The notes under the pieces are model-generated. The model saw only the letters and a program-made list of their open reading frames with translations, did no database searches and was not told the origin of the DNA. A DNA stretch of 64,000 nucleotides from Aspidiotus rigidus (Eukaryota > Arthropoda > Insecta > Hemiptera > Diaspididae). The stretch is taken from NCBI GenBank assembly GCA_035079385.1, contig JAVHKY010000052.1:4092001-4156000 (forward strand). Reading direction: 5' to 3'. Shown one piece after another: positions 46,420 through 56,944 of the stretch (positions are counted from its first letter, which is position 1; the number at the start of each line of letters is the position of its first letter). The position numbers and the translations under genes were made by a program.

Positions 46420-47590
46420 GATAATCATTAGCACGATGAACTACGTCCGTTGTATCTGTCTCCACAACACCCTGTAATCAATATTCATCCTTCCTTATTG
46501 TCCTTATTGCCCACTCTAAACTCATAACCTAGTTCCTTTCCATTTCTCTATAGTTTGTAGATCAAAATTTTTCAAATCCTTGAATAGTCATTTGAAAATG
46601 GATTTCTGAAAATATACCTTGATTGAGAGTACCGTAGGTAGCTACGAGGGGCTCCTAAGTAAGAAAATGATAATACTCGTAATAATAATACGGGATTTGA
46701 GAACTTGATCACAATATGTGTTACATTTCCATATGACATCCGCGAAAGTATTCAAACAATACGCTTTTTAATAAACTACGGAATCGGTGTTTTGAAAATT
46801 CATGTGTCTTTCACGAGTTCATGATTTCACGTTCATGGAATCGATTTATCTGCGTAAAATTATTTTCCTTGACTGCTCTCTCGCACATTCTGTTTCACGT
46901 GAGATTTTCTAATCATGTACTCGATCGTAGTAAATAATTCTCGCGTATCAATATACTCACGTCGTTATCACCGACTGTTAGGCCTCCGAGGTTCATAAAA
47001 TGATGATAAAAACTTCTCGTGTGCATGCAGTTAGCTCGCTTTTAACAATTTCCCGTATAACTAGGAAAAAAAAAGTAACACGATCACAATACGTGACTCA
47101 CTTATCGTGAAAATGAATAATACAGAAGGGCAAATATAGATTAATTATTTCGGGTAAAAATTAATACGCCAACGATGGTATGAACTGAAATGATGATGAT
47201 GACGACAATGATTATGTTATCAGTGTGAGAGTTATAATCGCGTAATTAATGATTTTCAATTTAGAATAGTATGTGCGAGATGAAGAGCGGGAAGCGCGTA
47301 AGAGGTAGCCCCTAATACAATAAAACTAGAACGCTGACGTACAACTGGCTATTGACCATGTCTTATCTTGGTAATAATAAAAATGAAAATTAAATTTAGT
47401 AATAATGTTGTGTAATATTTACAAAGTGTACACGTATATATTTGTCTAAAACGTAATTTTCGAGAACACATTTTGCTCATATTTGTAATGGTGTGCAAAA
47501 CAGAATACAAGAGAGTAATATAATCTAACAAGAAGTACAGACATGAAACAAAAAAATTATACAAGAAGTCACAATACAAATTCATAGCGG
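46420..47590. other. Non-coding stretch
   Basis: It may contain the 3' UTR of the non-LTR copy at its left end, but no poly-A tail or target duplication was recognised. Otherwise AT-rich DNA without features. Confidence 0.35.
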
Positions 47591-47599
47591 TACAGTTAA

Positions 47600-47875
47600 C
47601 CCGGTAAACATTGTTCCCACTTGAAGCCCTCAAATATAAAGGGCTTCAGGGACACAAAAAGGAAACAGGGCTTCAAATGGGAATTAAAAGGGTAGTTTTT
47701 CCCAAATTAAGCCTTGTTTCCTTTTTGTGTCCCTGAAGCCCTTTATATTTGAGGGCTTCATGAGGGTTTCAATAGGGAAGTAAGAGGGGAACAGGGAATC
47801 AACAGGGCTTCAAATGAGGGCTTCAGAGGGTAGTTTTTCCCAGGGGCTTCAGAGGGCTTCAAATTGTTTACCGGG
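47600..47875. mobile_element. Foldback MITE with a near-perfect 51-bp hairpin
   Basis: Terminal inverted repeats CCCGGTAAACA...GAAGCCCT (left) and AGGGCTTCAAATTGTTTACC GGG (right) bound 276 bases. Inside, GAAGCCCTCAAATATAAAGG and the rest of a 51-bp arm (from about 47,623) pair with the segment ending near 47,760, with one mismatch by my reading. The loop is itself self-complementary at TGGGAA/TTCCCA. GGGCTTCA and AGGGTAGTTTTTCCCA phrases recur. A transcript would fold into a long stem-loop. The transposon family is unknown and no clear target duplication is visible. Confidence 0.7.
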
Positions 47876-48053
47876 AACGTTTTCGATGCAACAGTCATCT
47901 CAAACTAACAATAAATTGACAAGCAGCCCATGGAAGGCTGGAAGAGGTTTGTGCGCTGATCCTCTGCACAAAGTAGAATTGATGTATATCCATATTGAGG
48001 ACCAGGCAAACTGTAAAATATGTTTATTTCTGGTTGCTGATTTGGATATTATG

Positions 48054-48587
48054 TCAATTGAAAGGCTGGATAGAAGGCGGGCCTTAGCAAAATCACATCA
48101 TTTCTCAGGAGGACGTTCTAAAACCTCATTCATAAATGTCTCCGCTTCCACGCCGCTTATCGACTCGTTTTAGAAAACAGTTTTGTTCCTAAATTCATTA
48201 TCTATTAGAGAAATATGAAGTTTTTTATGGAAAAATTATTTTTCTTTATCAAATTTCAAAATTGATCAACATTGGCTAAGGCCCTTCTTCCATAAGTTGA
48301 ATTTGTTTAGATATAGGCATCGTACCTAATAACATTTATTTTAATGTTTATACGTTTCAAGTCACCTAATTAACAAATTATGAAATTCACAGTTGTGTTC
48401 AGAAAATTAAATTTATTCATTCTTCAAACTTCGAAATATGCTTTAAATGTTCCGCGTGCATTCTAGATTACATTTTTGAATATTTTGATAGTTGAACACA
48501 ATAATATTAATGATCAAGATTACTTTGGGCCATTTTGCGGAAAAAGGGCCTTAGTTGACTGAGGCCTCCATCCAGCCTTTCAATTGA
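48054..48587. mobile_element. Inverted-repeat element with TCAATTGAAAGGCTGGAT ends
   Basis: The left end TCAATTGAAAGGCTGGAT, then GGGCCTTAG, pairs with the right end, reversed TCAATTGAAAGGCTGGATGG and then GGCCTCAGTCAACTAAGGCCC. The interior of about 450 bp is AT-rich and non-coding. The outermost TCAATTGA is palindromic, so it may be target sequence rather than element. The family is not recognised. Confidence 0.55.
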
Positions 48588-48767
48588 ACTTTATATGGCA
48601 GGGGTATCGTCATTTTCACAGAACAACAAAACAGTCGTTTGCTGCTGTAAGTAATTTCAAATTTCAATGAATAAAATGGATTTTTTCAGCTTGTTTCCCA
48701 AAATATCTGGCTTTGGCATTAGACATTTAACGTTATTTCTATGTTTTAAAATATTAAGTAGGTAGGC

Positions 48768-49122
48768 CTACTTCCAGCATTTTTCTCTTTTTCTATTTTT
48801 GACGATGCCTGCAGCGTTGCATAGGCTGTAGTAGCTATTGATCAGACCTCCGCAAGGTAGATTGGGGAGTAAAGTAAATAAAAGTATTGGAGAAGATTGG
48901 CTCCAAAAATTGCGTTTCGAACATCCGCGATAATGAATGCCCACATTTATTTTGTGCAAGTCTGAGACTGAGTTGAGGTGTTTTCAAATTGTAGGTTTTT
49001 ATGAGATTGTCATTAACTGCATATAATACATGAGATGTCGCAATCACAAATTTCTTTGCAAACTGTCTGGATAACACAGACACGTTTGACTCACAATCAA
49101 TCAGGACCCATAAATTCAACAA
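48768..49122 (-). pseudogene. Ty3/Gypsy retrotransposon aspartic-protease fragment
   Basis: On the minus strand a frame reads LWVLIDCESNVSVLSRQF, which corresponds to the catalytic D-T/S-G loop of retroelement proteases with the Thr-Gly replaced by Cys-Glu, so catalysis is lost. Downstream, a shifted frame reads FIIADVRNAIFGANLLQYF, matching the conserved 'I-A-D-V...I-L-G-A-D-F-L' flap-to-C-terminus part of Gypsy proteases. A third frame reads LPNLPCGGLINSYYSL. The neighbouring RT, RNase H, integrase and LTRs were not found, so this is an isolated fragment. Confidence 0.7.
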
Positions 49123-51640
49123 AAGATTGGTGGTAAATAATAGCGGTAATGAGGTGAAAGGTGCGAGTGCCGCATCTCCAGACCTCGACTCTAGTTATTT
49201 GAATGTTTTGTCTACCTAACAAATTTTTTACAAAAGTCTACAAGATTTTCGTTCTATTGTATCAGTATATTGAATGGGGCTCCCATTGCATCATCAAAAG
49301 ATAAATTACTCGGGCTCCAACTTTGATGACGATGATCATCAAATTTTAGCACGCTTACCTCACTTGTAAGCGCTGCTACGGCGCCACGTAAGTTCTGAAG
49401 CACGAATTCATTAGGAGACAATTGTTGAGTCGCTGTTCAAGGAATTCCTTGAGTAGTCGCATATTTTATGGTTTTTAACACTGACACTGGTTGTAAAAAA
49501 ATATTATAGACTGTATCAGCTATCCTTGTAAGCTCCTGTAAGGTTAGATGTTTGCTGGTGACGAGATTATTATTTATTTTATCTTTTTCTTTCGTGGATG
49601 TTTGAGGGGCTCTTCAAGTCTTCACTTGCCGGGACAAGAGCCCCAAAACACGTGAACAACAACAAAACACTCCCTCTTACGTTTCTTACACAGCGTCTCA
49701 ACTACTGCTCTATTTTCTTATCTAAAAAAGAGCTCCTTTCTTTAGTATAAAAAGGTTGGAGTTGGAAGATTTTGTCATTCGAAAAATCTTTCCGATAAAA
49801 ACTTGAGAGAATAGAAGAAAAAAAGCTTCTCATAGTTCGCAAATCGTCGCTATATGTACTGTAGGTATCTGTTTTCATATCGCACATTATACACTGGCTT
49901 TGACAAAATATAAATACCCATATGCCGATAAAAAACTTTGATTGTAGCCATTAATTCAGAAATTCAGAGCACACTGGTGATGAGTTAGTTAGCTCCCGTA
50001 TAAAAGGCAACGTATCACACTTGATAATTATGAAACAACAATAATAAGAAAAAAAAAAAAAAAAAAAAAAAAAACAGTTGAAACTTGTAAGTAGTATAAT
50101 GTATTTTACATGTGTTATAATTATATTTGAACGGCCTTCGGCGTGCTTGATACACGCTCTTTCAAGACATCACTAGCTACGAAAAGGCGTGGAAGAAATG
50201 GAAATATAGTGTAAGTATATACATATTTGTATCTTATAACCAACTTTTGGATATCATCGCGACCTCTTCAAGATAATTAATCTTCGCTCCCGGTCAAAAG
50301 TAAAAAACGAGGGGTAAGTAACTTAAATGCACGATAATCGAGATTACATGAAGTTATATGATTTCTATCGTACGCGTAATTGTGTGTAGAGTATAATATT
50401 GTAACGCACAAAAATTACACATTTTCATCTCGTAACGCTCGATGATTCTTAAAATAGTTTACATAAATCTTATCTTTGGTAGACTTTCGTGATCGATGGA
50501 AAGCTATAATCAAAATACGGATAACCGAATATTGTTTCCAGATAATATGGGATTTTGCTTTGGTAGGTAAGTATCGGTACTATTTTCTAATCCAACAAAT
50601 TAGACTACTTTTAACACCTCGAATAGATTCAGAAATTTATACTTTTCTATAATGCACCATAAATTTCGACTACGACTGCGAATCAAATATAATAAACCAA
50701 AGTATTTATAAATAATGAAGAGATAGAGAGAAAAAAAAAAAAAAGAAAGAAAGAAAGAAAGAAAGAAAAAACCAATAAACGGCGCAAGAATGTTGTTTAT
50801 AGAAACCAGCTATCTATCGTTCGAAGTATTACGATATTTTTTGGCCTCATCAGTTCAACATAAAAAATGTAAAATAACGCAGTTGTAAGTTGGTATAGAG
50901 ATTTGTATGTATGTATACTGATGTATAGGTAAACAACATCTTCAAGTCAGCCCAATGAAGCCGAACAAACTTATTGAAAGTTACATTATACAGAAGCGCA
51001 TTAACCTGCGGATTTCCTGAACGAGATTTTGAAGAAAATTTGGTACCTCTATACGTACCCATTATTACCATTAATAATCCGACCAAACTTTGACGTACAA
51101 TATTTCAGTCAGGTGCACGATACATCTTCCACAAAAGTTTTTCGTCTTTCACCTTTTGTAAACTGTACGAAATTAGCTGTCTGCCCGCTATAGTATATTC
51201 TTCGATTTGGAAATGAGTCGCATTCTACTTTTGTATAACAGTTGGAAAGGATGAAAAGTTATACCATCAGATTTCTTAAATAAAATTATCCTTTGAACCG
51301 AAAATCGTTTTTGAACTCTTTCACAAGTATGGGTGAGAATACTCTCGACGTTCTAACCTAGATGATATAGCAATGTTATACTGGTATGGCACCAAGGAGA
51401 TTGGAGAAGGAAAGTAAAAATGACGTTTCAAAATCTATCGGGAGAAACAAACAGTGAGAATAAACTGACAGTAGTCACGAAACTTTAAAAACCGAACTTT
51501 CCGTGCGAGGAGATGAAAATTTTGGAGTTATTATTTTAGACACAGCAAATTTGAACAGGAAACGTGTCTTATGAGGGTTCTTCCGGTGGAAAGGTTTGGT
51601 CCTTATAGAAAATCAGTTTGGACATTGGAGAAATGTCGAC
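49123..51640. other. Non-coding stretch, no recognised gene
   Basis: It contains a 26-base A run (50,049-50,074), a (GAAA)n patch at 50,730-50,770 and a small hairpin near 49,606-49,656 (GGGGCTCTT and AAGAGCCCC). At 51,553-51,575 AACAGGAAACGTGTCTTATGAGGG may be a decayed head of the minisatellite element family. Confidence 0.4.
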
Positions 51641-52058
51641 CGTCGGGCTAAATATATGTTACGCCGAATTCGAGCAATCGCACAATGCGCGCAGTCTGCA
51701 GCAATTTCACCGAATGCGCGCGGTCATCAACCACTTTCCTGACAGCACGCATCCCAAAAATTTTTTGCCGACTGCGCGCAATAAATGATGAGAATGCATT
51801 TTTTGACTCTAATTCGGCAATATTTTTTTGCGGAATGCGCGCATTCGTGTAACCTTCTTTTGACATTGACTCGGTAATATTTTTGAAACTCTATGATTTT
51901 GTCAATCGTTTCGAACGTCACGCAAAGATAAGGACAAGTTTATTGGAGATACATATAGCAACAGGTGATGAATGATTGATTAATACAGTCTACAAATCTG
52001 ACCTACTAAAAAATTGAAGGAACAAGCTGACAGAATGATTACTCGAGGGAAAGGTTTA

Positions 52059-52077
52059 CCCCCCCCCCCCCCCCCCC
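52059..52077. repeat. Poly-C tract (19 bases)
   Basis: An uninterrupted C run at the left edge of the integrase fragment in the Ginger-like element. C runs of this length are rare in this AT-rich window and may mark a deletion junction or an assembly-sensitive site. Confidence 0.9.
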
Positions 52078-52467
52078 TCAGAAAGAGGGAGACAATGCTC
52101 TCTTACGTATTCCTGAGTTTGATCAGGGTCGTGGCGACGCTCGAAATCTCATAGTCGTAATGGAAGAAGACGGTAAATTCATGGTAAGAACGAAACATGG
52201 ACGCGTCGCGTTAATCGTCGCCTTGAACGAAATGCTCTGGACGCGACAAAGTGTACTTCCTTAGCAGTGAGCGATGTCCCGGAAGCCGAATTTAGGATTC
52301 GAGAATTGGTCCGGCTCGATTTCGTTAGAACTGGACAGGGTTATTGTCGCTGGAACTGCCGGCAAAAGTGTCTCACAAAGCGATGTGCGTGCGTCAAGTC
52401 TGGGCGCCAATGCAATTCTGCTTGCCACGCCGGTCGCACGTGCGACAATAACATGTCGACAACTTGA
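52078..52467 (+). pseudogene. KRBA2/Ginger-type integrase C-terminal fragment
   Basis: The first frame (from about 52,084) reads KEGDNALLRIPEFDQGRGDA, then RNLIVVMEEDGKFMVRTKHG, the beta-barrel region after the integrase core. A frameshift near 52,205 then leads to a frame from 52,267 with DVPEAEFRIRELVRLDFVRT, then GQGYCRWNCRQKCLTKRCAC, and then CNSACHAGRTCDN. This cysteine array (C-x3-C-x3-C...) is characteristic of KRBA2-like integrase C-termini. The fragment ends at a natural stop after NNMSTT. It retains more in-frame sequence than the copy at 8.7-9.1 kb, so it is younger. Catalytic residues are missing. Confidence 0.8.
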
Positions 52468-52952
52468 AACCTTTTTAATTAATTGAATATTTTTAGCGTA
52501 GTTTGCTATATTTTTTTCAAAATTAATCAATCTTTCAATTTTTGGCCTATAAGTACGTATGCCCAATATAGTTTTGTATGCATGAATTCGGCAGAATTTC
52601 TTTTAGCAACTGCGCGCACTTGTTAACTGCACAAATTCAGGATACTACTCAAAATGATAATTTGCTAAATGCGCGCAATCTGCATTCAAGTATTGCCAAT
52701 CGCGCGCACTCATCAGTATTTTGCGCGTATTTAGCAATCACGATGCCGACTGCGTGCTGTCAGCAATGTGGTTGATGACTGCACGCATTTGGTGGAATTG
52801 CTGCAGACTGCGCGCATAGTGCAATCGCTCGAATTCGGCGTAACATATATATACATAAGGAGGGTACTTCAAGCTATCTATAAAATGAGATAGAAGGAGG
52901 TGGCCAAGTCATACGAATACGGCAAGCTGAGCGTCTTCATGTCTGGTACACA

Positions 52953-53110
52953 ATTCGATACAGTAGAACTATACCTCGTAAACCACAAAAAAAAATCAAG
53001 ATAACTGCTATTTTACACGTTTTTCATACTCCGCAATCCAAAAATTACAAAAAAAAATGTAAATTTTTTGTGGCTTATATTACGAGTCTCGTAGTTCTAC
53101 AGTATCGAAT
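52953..53110. mobile_element. Foldback element, 158 bp
   Basis: The left arm ATTCGATACAGTAGAACTA, then CCTCGTAA and CCACAAAAAA, pairs with the right arm (TTTTTTGTGG ... TAGTTCTACAGTATCGAAT). The TACAGTAGAAC phrase recalls pogo/Tc1-type ends at a TA site, but the inverted repeat continues outside the TA, so the family remains open. Confidence 0.55.
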
Positions 53111-56100
53111 ATTACTCCCGCAATACACAACCGCTAGCATTTCATTGTGATATTTACGTAGTGTCTTATGTAAAATACGAATATTACCCAATCAAGTTGT
53201 GAATACTCACATTTGAAAGGAAATTTGACGCTGGAAAACTTTTATTACATTATGCAGAACTTCATCATGTTCTTCAAATCTATGTAGCAGAACTGTTTGA
53301 ATATTTTATCTTAAAATTTGAAAATTAAACTGCGTGGCCCCCATTCAAATAATTGTGCGCTTCTAAATATTTGTGGAATTTTTTTCTATGTTATTCTATT
53401 GCAAAACTTGAGAAAAAACTTCAAGAAATGAGAATAATTATTAGGGTTCCAGATGGTGCGAAGAAAAAAAATTCATACGCGTAAAAATAATTTTGAGTTT
53501 GTTCTTTGTAGAAGTACCAAACTTGGTGAAATAGGGTCGCCACGTACCACGTTTTAAACTGTGCAACAGAGCCAGCAGATGAGCAACAGGGTTGTACTGT
53601 GTTGCGCCCGTGTTGCGTCGCCATCGTTACATGAGCGGGCGAGAGTATATAGCAATTTTTCAATTGCATTTTCCGTATTCTATTCCCTCAGAAAAGCTAA
53701 AGCCCAAAAGATCCTACGAGTGCTGTTACCTTTGAATAACTCGAAAGATTTTCCAAGCGCTCTCTTTACACTTGGAAAGACTCAAAAACATTTTGAAGTA
53801 TTTTACCAGCATTCTGTTGCTTCAGAATGATTTTGGAAAATCACGCAGCGCTTCAGTCCGCCTCTGTCGGCTCTTAGTTACGTCCATGCTGCCCCGTTTG
53901 TTTCCTGGGAATGTAATGAAGTATAAATTCAAAATTAGGAAGCACGATTTTAAACGAGCATTCAAAGTAATATCTTTCCGAAATTATGAATTCAAAGTTG
54001 AGGAAAAAAAAACTTATAAATCCTTCTTACTCGTATCTACAATGTACATCTACGTCAATTTTACTTTTTGGTGTAGAACAGGCCTATCTTGAATTTATGG
54101 GTGCACATTCTCAGAAAATTTTCATCTCTGCGTTCGCCTCAGAAACTAACCTAATCAGGGAATGAAAAGGCGTGACTTCATCAGGGGTACTTTTGAAAAA
54201 TTTCGATCAGAGAGCAGAGGTAGGAAGTAGCTGATTTGTCTAACGGACATAAAAAGTTTCAAGGCTTAAATTCTTTACAAATAAGCGACTTGAAACAATT
54301 TCGACTTGGGGAGAGGTGGAACTTTGCCAACATTTTGAGGGCCTCGAAGAAGTTTCGAGTCACACAAGCTGTACAAATCAAATAAATGTATTCTCATGAA
54401 TAGACGGAAGAGTTTGTAGCATGGGACCTTTGCTGTCATTCCATGTCATGCGGTGACACTTATTTTATTTTATTTTATTTTTTTTTTGTAAATGGATTCT
54501 ATGAGAGAGAAGAGGAGAAAATAGAAGGGATTTCATATGTAACGTATTAAAGAAAATCCCAAACATTTGTAAATATCAAAACCTATTAATGGACTAGAAA
54601 GAAAATATTCTTATTTTTCTCTTTTTTTCCGGAGAGGCGGCCATAGTATAATACAAAACTACTAAGGCTTAATTATAGCAAAATTTTGTTAAATTGATTT
54701 CAGTTTCAAACTCAACTTGGTAGGACCAGTGTATTTCACCCATCCCAAAAATATTTTCGTTTATATTTCAAGAATACAACGAGTTCAAATTCAAAGACTT
54801 GAAGTATTGAGACTGGGAAGACCGGGAGTGACCATTTCAATGTTACCAATGATGAAGAGTGACTACGCAAACGGAAATGTGTGTGCCTACAATCGACTAT
54901 GAACGAACTACAAACGATTTAGCGTATTTGGTAGTCTAAAATTGAAATACAGACCCCAACCCCGTGGAGGGCGACTACAAACGAAAAGGAGGCTGTACAA
55001 ACGACCGCAAGGGAACTAGAAACGTTATCAAGGAAGGGCTTGGACACAGTTTTGTTCGCACATCATTCATTTCGCTGAGAAAGTGAAGTAAACAAAATTT
55101 TAAAAAAACAACTCTCGCACGTCTCTCCGGACAAATAATTCGTAACTCGTTGTAACGGCAAATACATTAATAATCGTAATTGTAGTAATATACTGCACGA
55201 TGATGATCAATCGTTCGCGCGTACGTATTTCACAGAGAGATTTATGTATGATCGTTCTGATGTCTGAATTATATAGATATATGCAGACTACAGTACATGC
55301 ATGACTCATCGGTCTTGAAAACAGAGCTGAGGCAGCAATAACGGCACCATATAACCGTCGATAAGAGCACTGCACTACATGTTACAATGATGTATGCAAG
55401 TTACAAGAGGAGTGAGCTTTTTTTTCTCTTTTTGTTTTACGATACATTACAGTACCGGTAATGATGAGTTTTAGTTAGTATTGCACCACAAAAACGATGA
55501 AACTTGTAGCGTACGAGAGGAAAAAAAAAGGAAACATGAAATTTATTACGTTAGTTAAGGTAGAGAGGAAGAAGGGAGAAAACACATAAAGTGAAGATAA
55601 AGATTTGGAAATGTTATTTCAGTTTCATCGCGTATTCAACGTTTATTTGTACACCTATACTATCGTCGACCTCATAAAAAAAAAAAAAAAAAATAGTACA
55701 TGAATCGTACGTGAACTCGGATGATAGTGAAGTGTATAAAAACTGTACGTAAATAAACTAGGTTATAAGCAATTAACGAATGTTAAAACAAGGTTTATTA
55801 ATACCTGTTTTTTCTTGAATCGAACGCAAAGTATCCGGAGAGAGTGAGAGAGATCGAATTCGACGCTGTCCTAAGGACGAAAATAATAATAACAATAATG
55901 CGAGGAGAAACAGAAGCAACCGGTTCAACAGGTAAATCCCAATCGGAAGGGTAAAAACTCGAATCTCTTTTCATCTCTCTCACTCGTGCTCTTACTCGCT
56001 CTTATTAATCATATCAGGCCTCAGAGCTGTTAGGCGAATGTACAAAAATACACTTACACACAAAGAGTAGTGTTGCTCGCTCGTTACAAAAATATCCGAT

Positions 56101-56279
56101 ATAGGTAGTAAATAAATCGTAGTAACAACTACTAGTAGTACATTTCTTGGTGGTGGTGTTGTGTGATAATTTGATAGTACTGTTAGTAGTACTTTAGTAG
56201 CAGTAGAGAGTGAGATTGTATCTTTTCTTTTTTTCTTCGTTTTATTTATTATTGTTCTGGTTACTTTCCTCCTTCCCTA
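53111..56279. other. Non-coding stretch, no recognised gene
   Basis: Unique-looking AT-rich DNA with A runs (for example 55,677-55,693), one AACCGGTT palindrome at 55,918-55,925 and CTCTCT patches near 55,970. Open frames of 89 and 106 codons near 53.6-54.1 kb lack recognisable domains. Faint GAAAAATTTCGA phrases near 54,195 may be decayed minisatellite units. Confidence 0.4.
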
Positions 56280-56480
56280 CGAAAAGCGTATACGGTAGCA
56301 ACTAGCAAGCCGGCGGCGATAGGAAGAGAAAATTGGCGGGAAAGATGAGGCGCATGCGCGCGTATGCGAAGCACGATAAACTTGTGTTTGTGTTTGTACT
56401 CGTGCTTAGGTAGGTCGGATCCGAACGCGTGCTGTTGCTGACGAACATAGATTGTCTTGATGTGCTCGGCGAATGTCGTC
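56280..56480 (+). promoter_or_regulatory. Candidate promoter with E2F-like and NRF1/Ewg-like sites
   Basis: This short stretch is clearly richer in CpG than its surroundings. It contains TTGGCGGGAAA (56,333-56,343), a close match to the E2F consensus, and 7 bases later GCGCATGCGC (56,350-56,359), a perfect NRF1/Erect-wing palindrome. Both are typical of TATA-less housekeeping and cell-cycle promoters in animals. It lies about 450 bases upstream of the candidate first coding exon. A transcription start is not directly visible. Confidence 0.45.
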
Positions 56481-56796
56481 CCTGTGTCGAAGTGAAACGC
56501 GAATAAGTATTTTATTTCTCCTTTCGAGATTCTCGCGTGATATTTTTCGAAAGATAATATTATTGTTATACTGTATTTTTGAAAATTATTTTTCAACTCG
56601 AGAATTTTCTTTTCGAAGAAATAGACAAAATTTATTCAATAGTTTTCGATTACGGAAATAATCATTTATCGCTCGTTGTCCGGTTTTTATTTTGAAAAAT
56701 AAATAAAAAATACCGGTCGCTGAAAAATTTATATAATCTCCTCTTTGGAGCATTTATGGTGTTGACGTTCGTTTTTCAATTATCGAACTCGCTAAA

Positions 56797-56944
56797 ATGG
56801 CTATACCGTTTAATTTGCCCTCGGATGATACCACTTTAGATCAGTACCGAAGTATTCACCAGTTATTGCTGGATTTGACCGCAATTTTACGAAGTTTATT
56901 GGCAAGAAACCCGGAGTGGATTCGCCCAGATGGAAGTTCACCGA
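56797..56944 (+). CDS. Candidate first coding exon of an unidentified host gene
   Basis: An ATG in good context (AAAATGG) opens a frame reading MAIPFNLPSDDTTLDQYRSI, then HQLLLDLTAILRSLLARN and PEWIRPDGSSP. A consensus donor GAGTAAGT follows, with GT at 56,945. The exon has 49 codons plus one base (phase 1). An in-frame stop lies upstream at 56,734-56,736. The leucine-rich middle looks helical and the composition is far more protein-like than the surroundings. I do not recognise the family. A short overlapping upstream frame starts at 56,756. No second exon was recognised before the window end, so the intron may be long. Confidence 0.45.

Larger units (their letters stand above)
51657..52845 (+). 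mobile_element. Ginger-like DNA transposon, internally deleted (1,189 bp)
   Basis: The ends TGTTACGCCGAATTCGAGC and, reversed, the same 19 bases form the outer part of inverted repeats that match well for about 105 bp. TATA flanks both sides (51,653-51,656 and 52,846-52,849). TGT...ACA ends, long inverted repeats and 4-bp duplications fit Ginger elements. The subterminal 200 bp on each side hold recurring TGCGCGCA motifs spaced some 25-60 bases apart, plausible transposase-binding sites. On the plus strand the interior encodes only the C-terminal part of a KRBA2-like integrase (52,078-52,467). The DDE core is deleted, and a 19-base C run (52,059-52,077) sits at the deletion edge. Confidence 0.75.

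Noticed and set aside
49606..49656. GGGGCTCTT...AAGAGCCCC hairpin as a MITE
   Set aside because: Only a 9-bp stem with a 24-base loop, and no target duplication.
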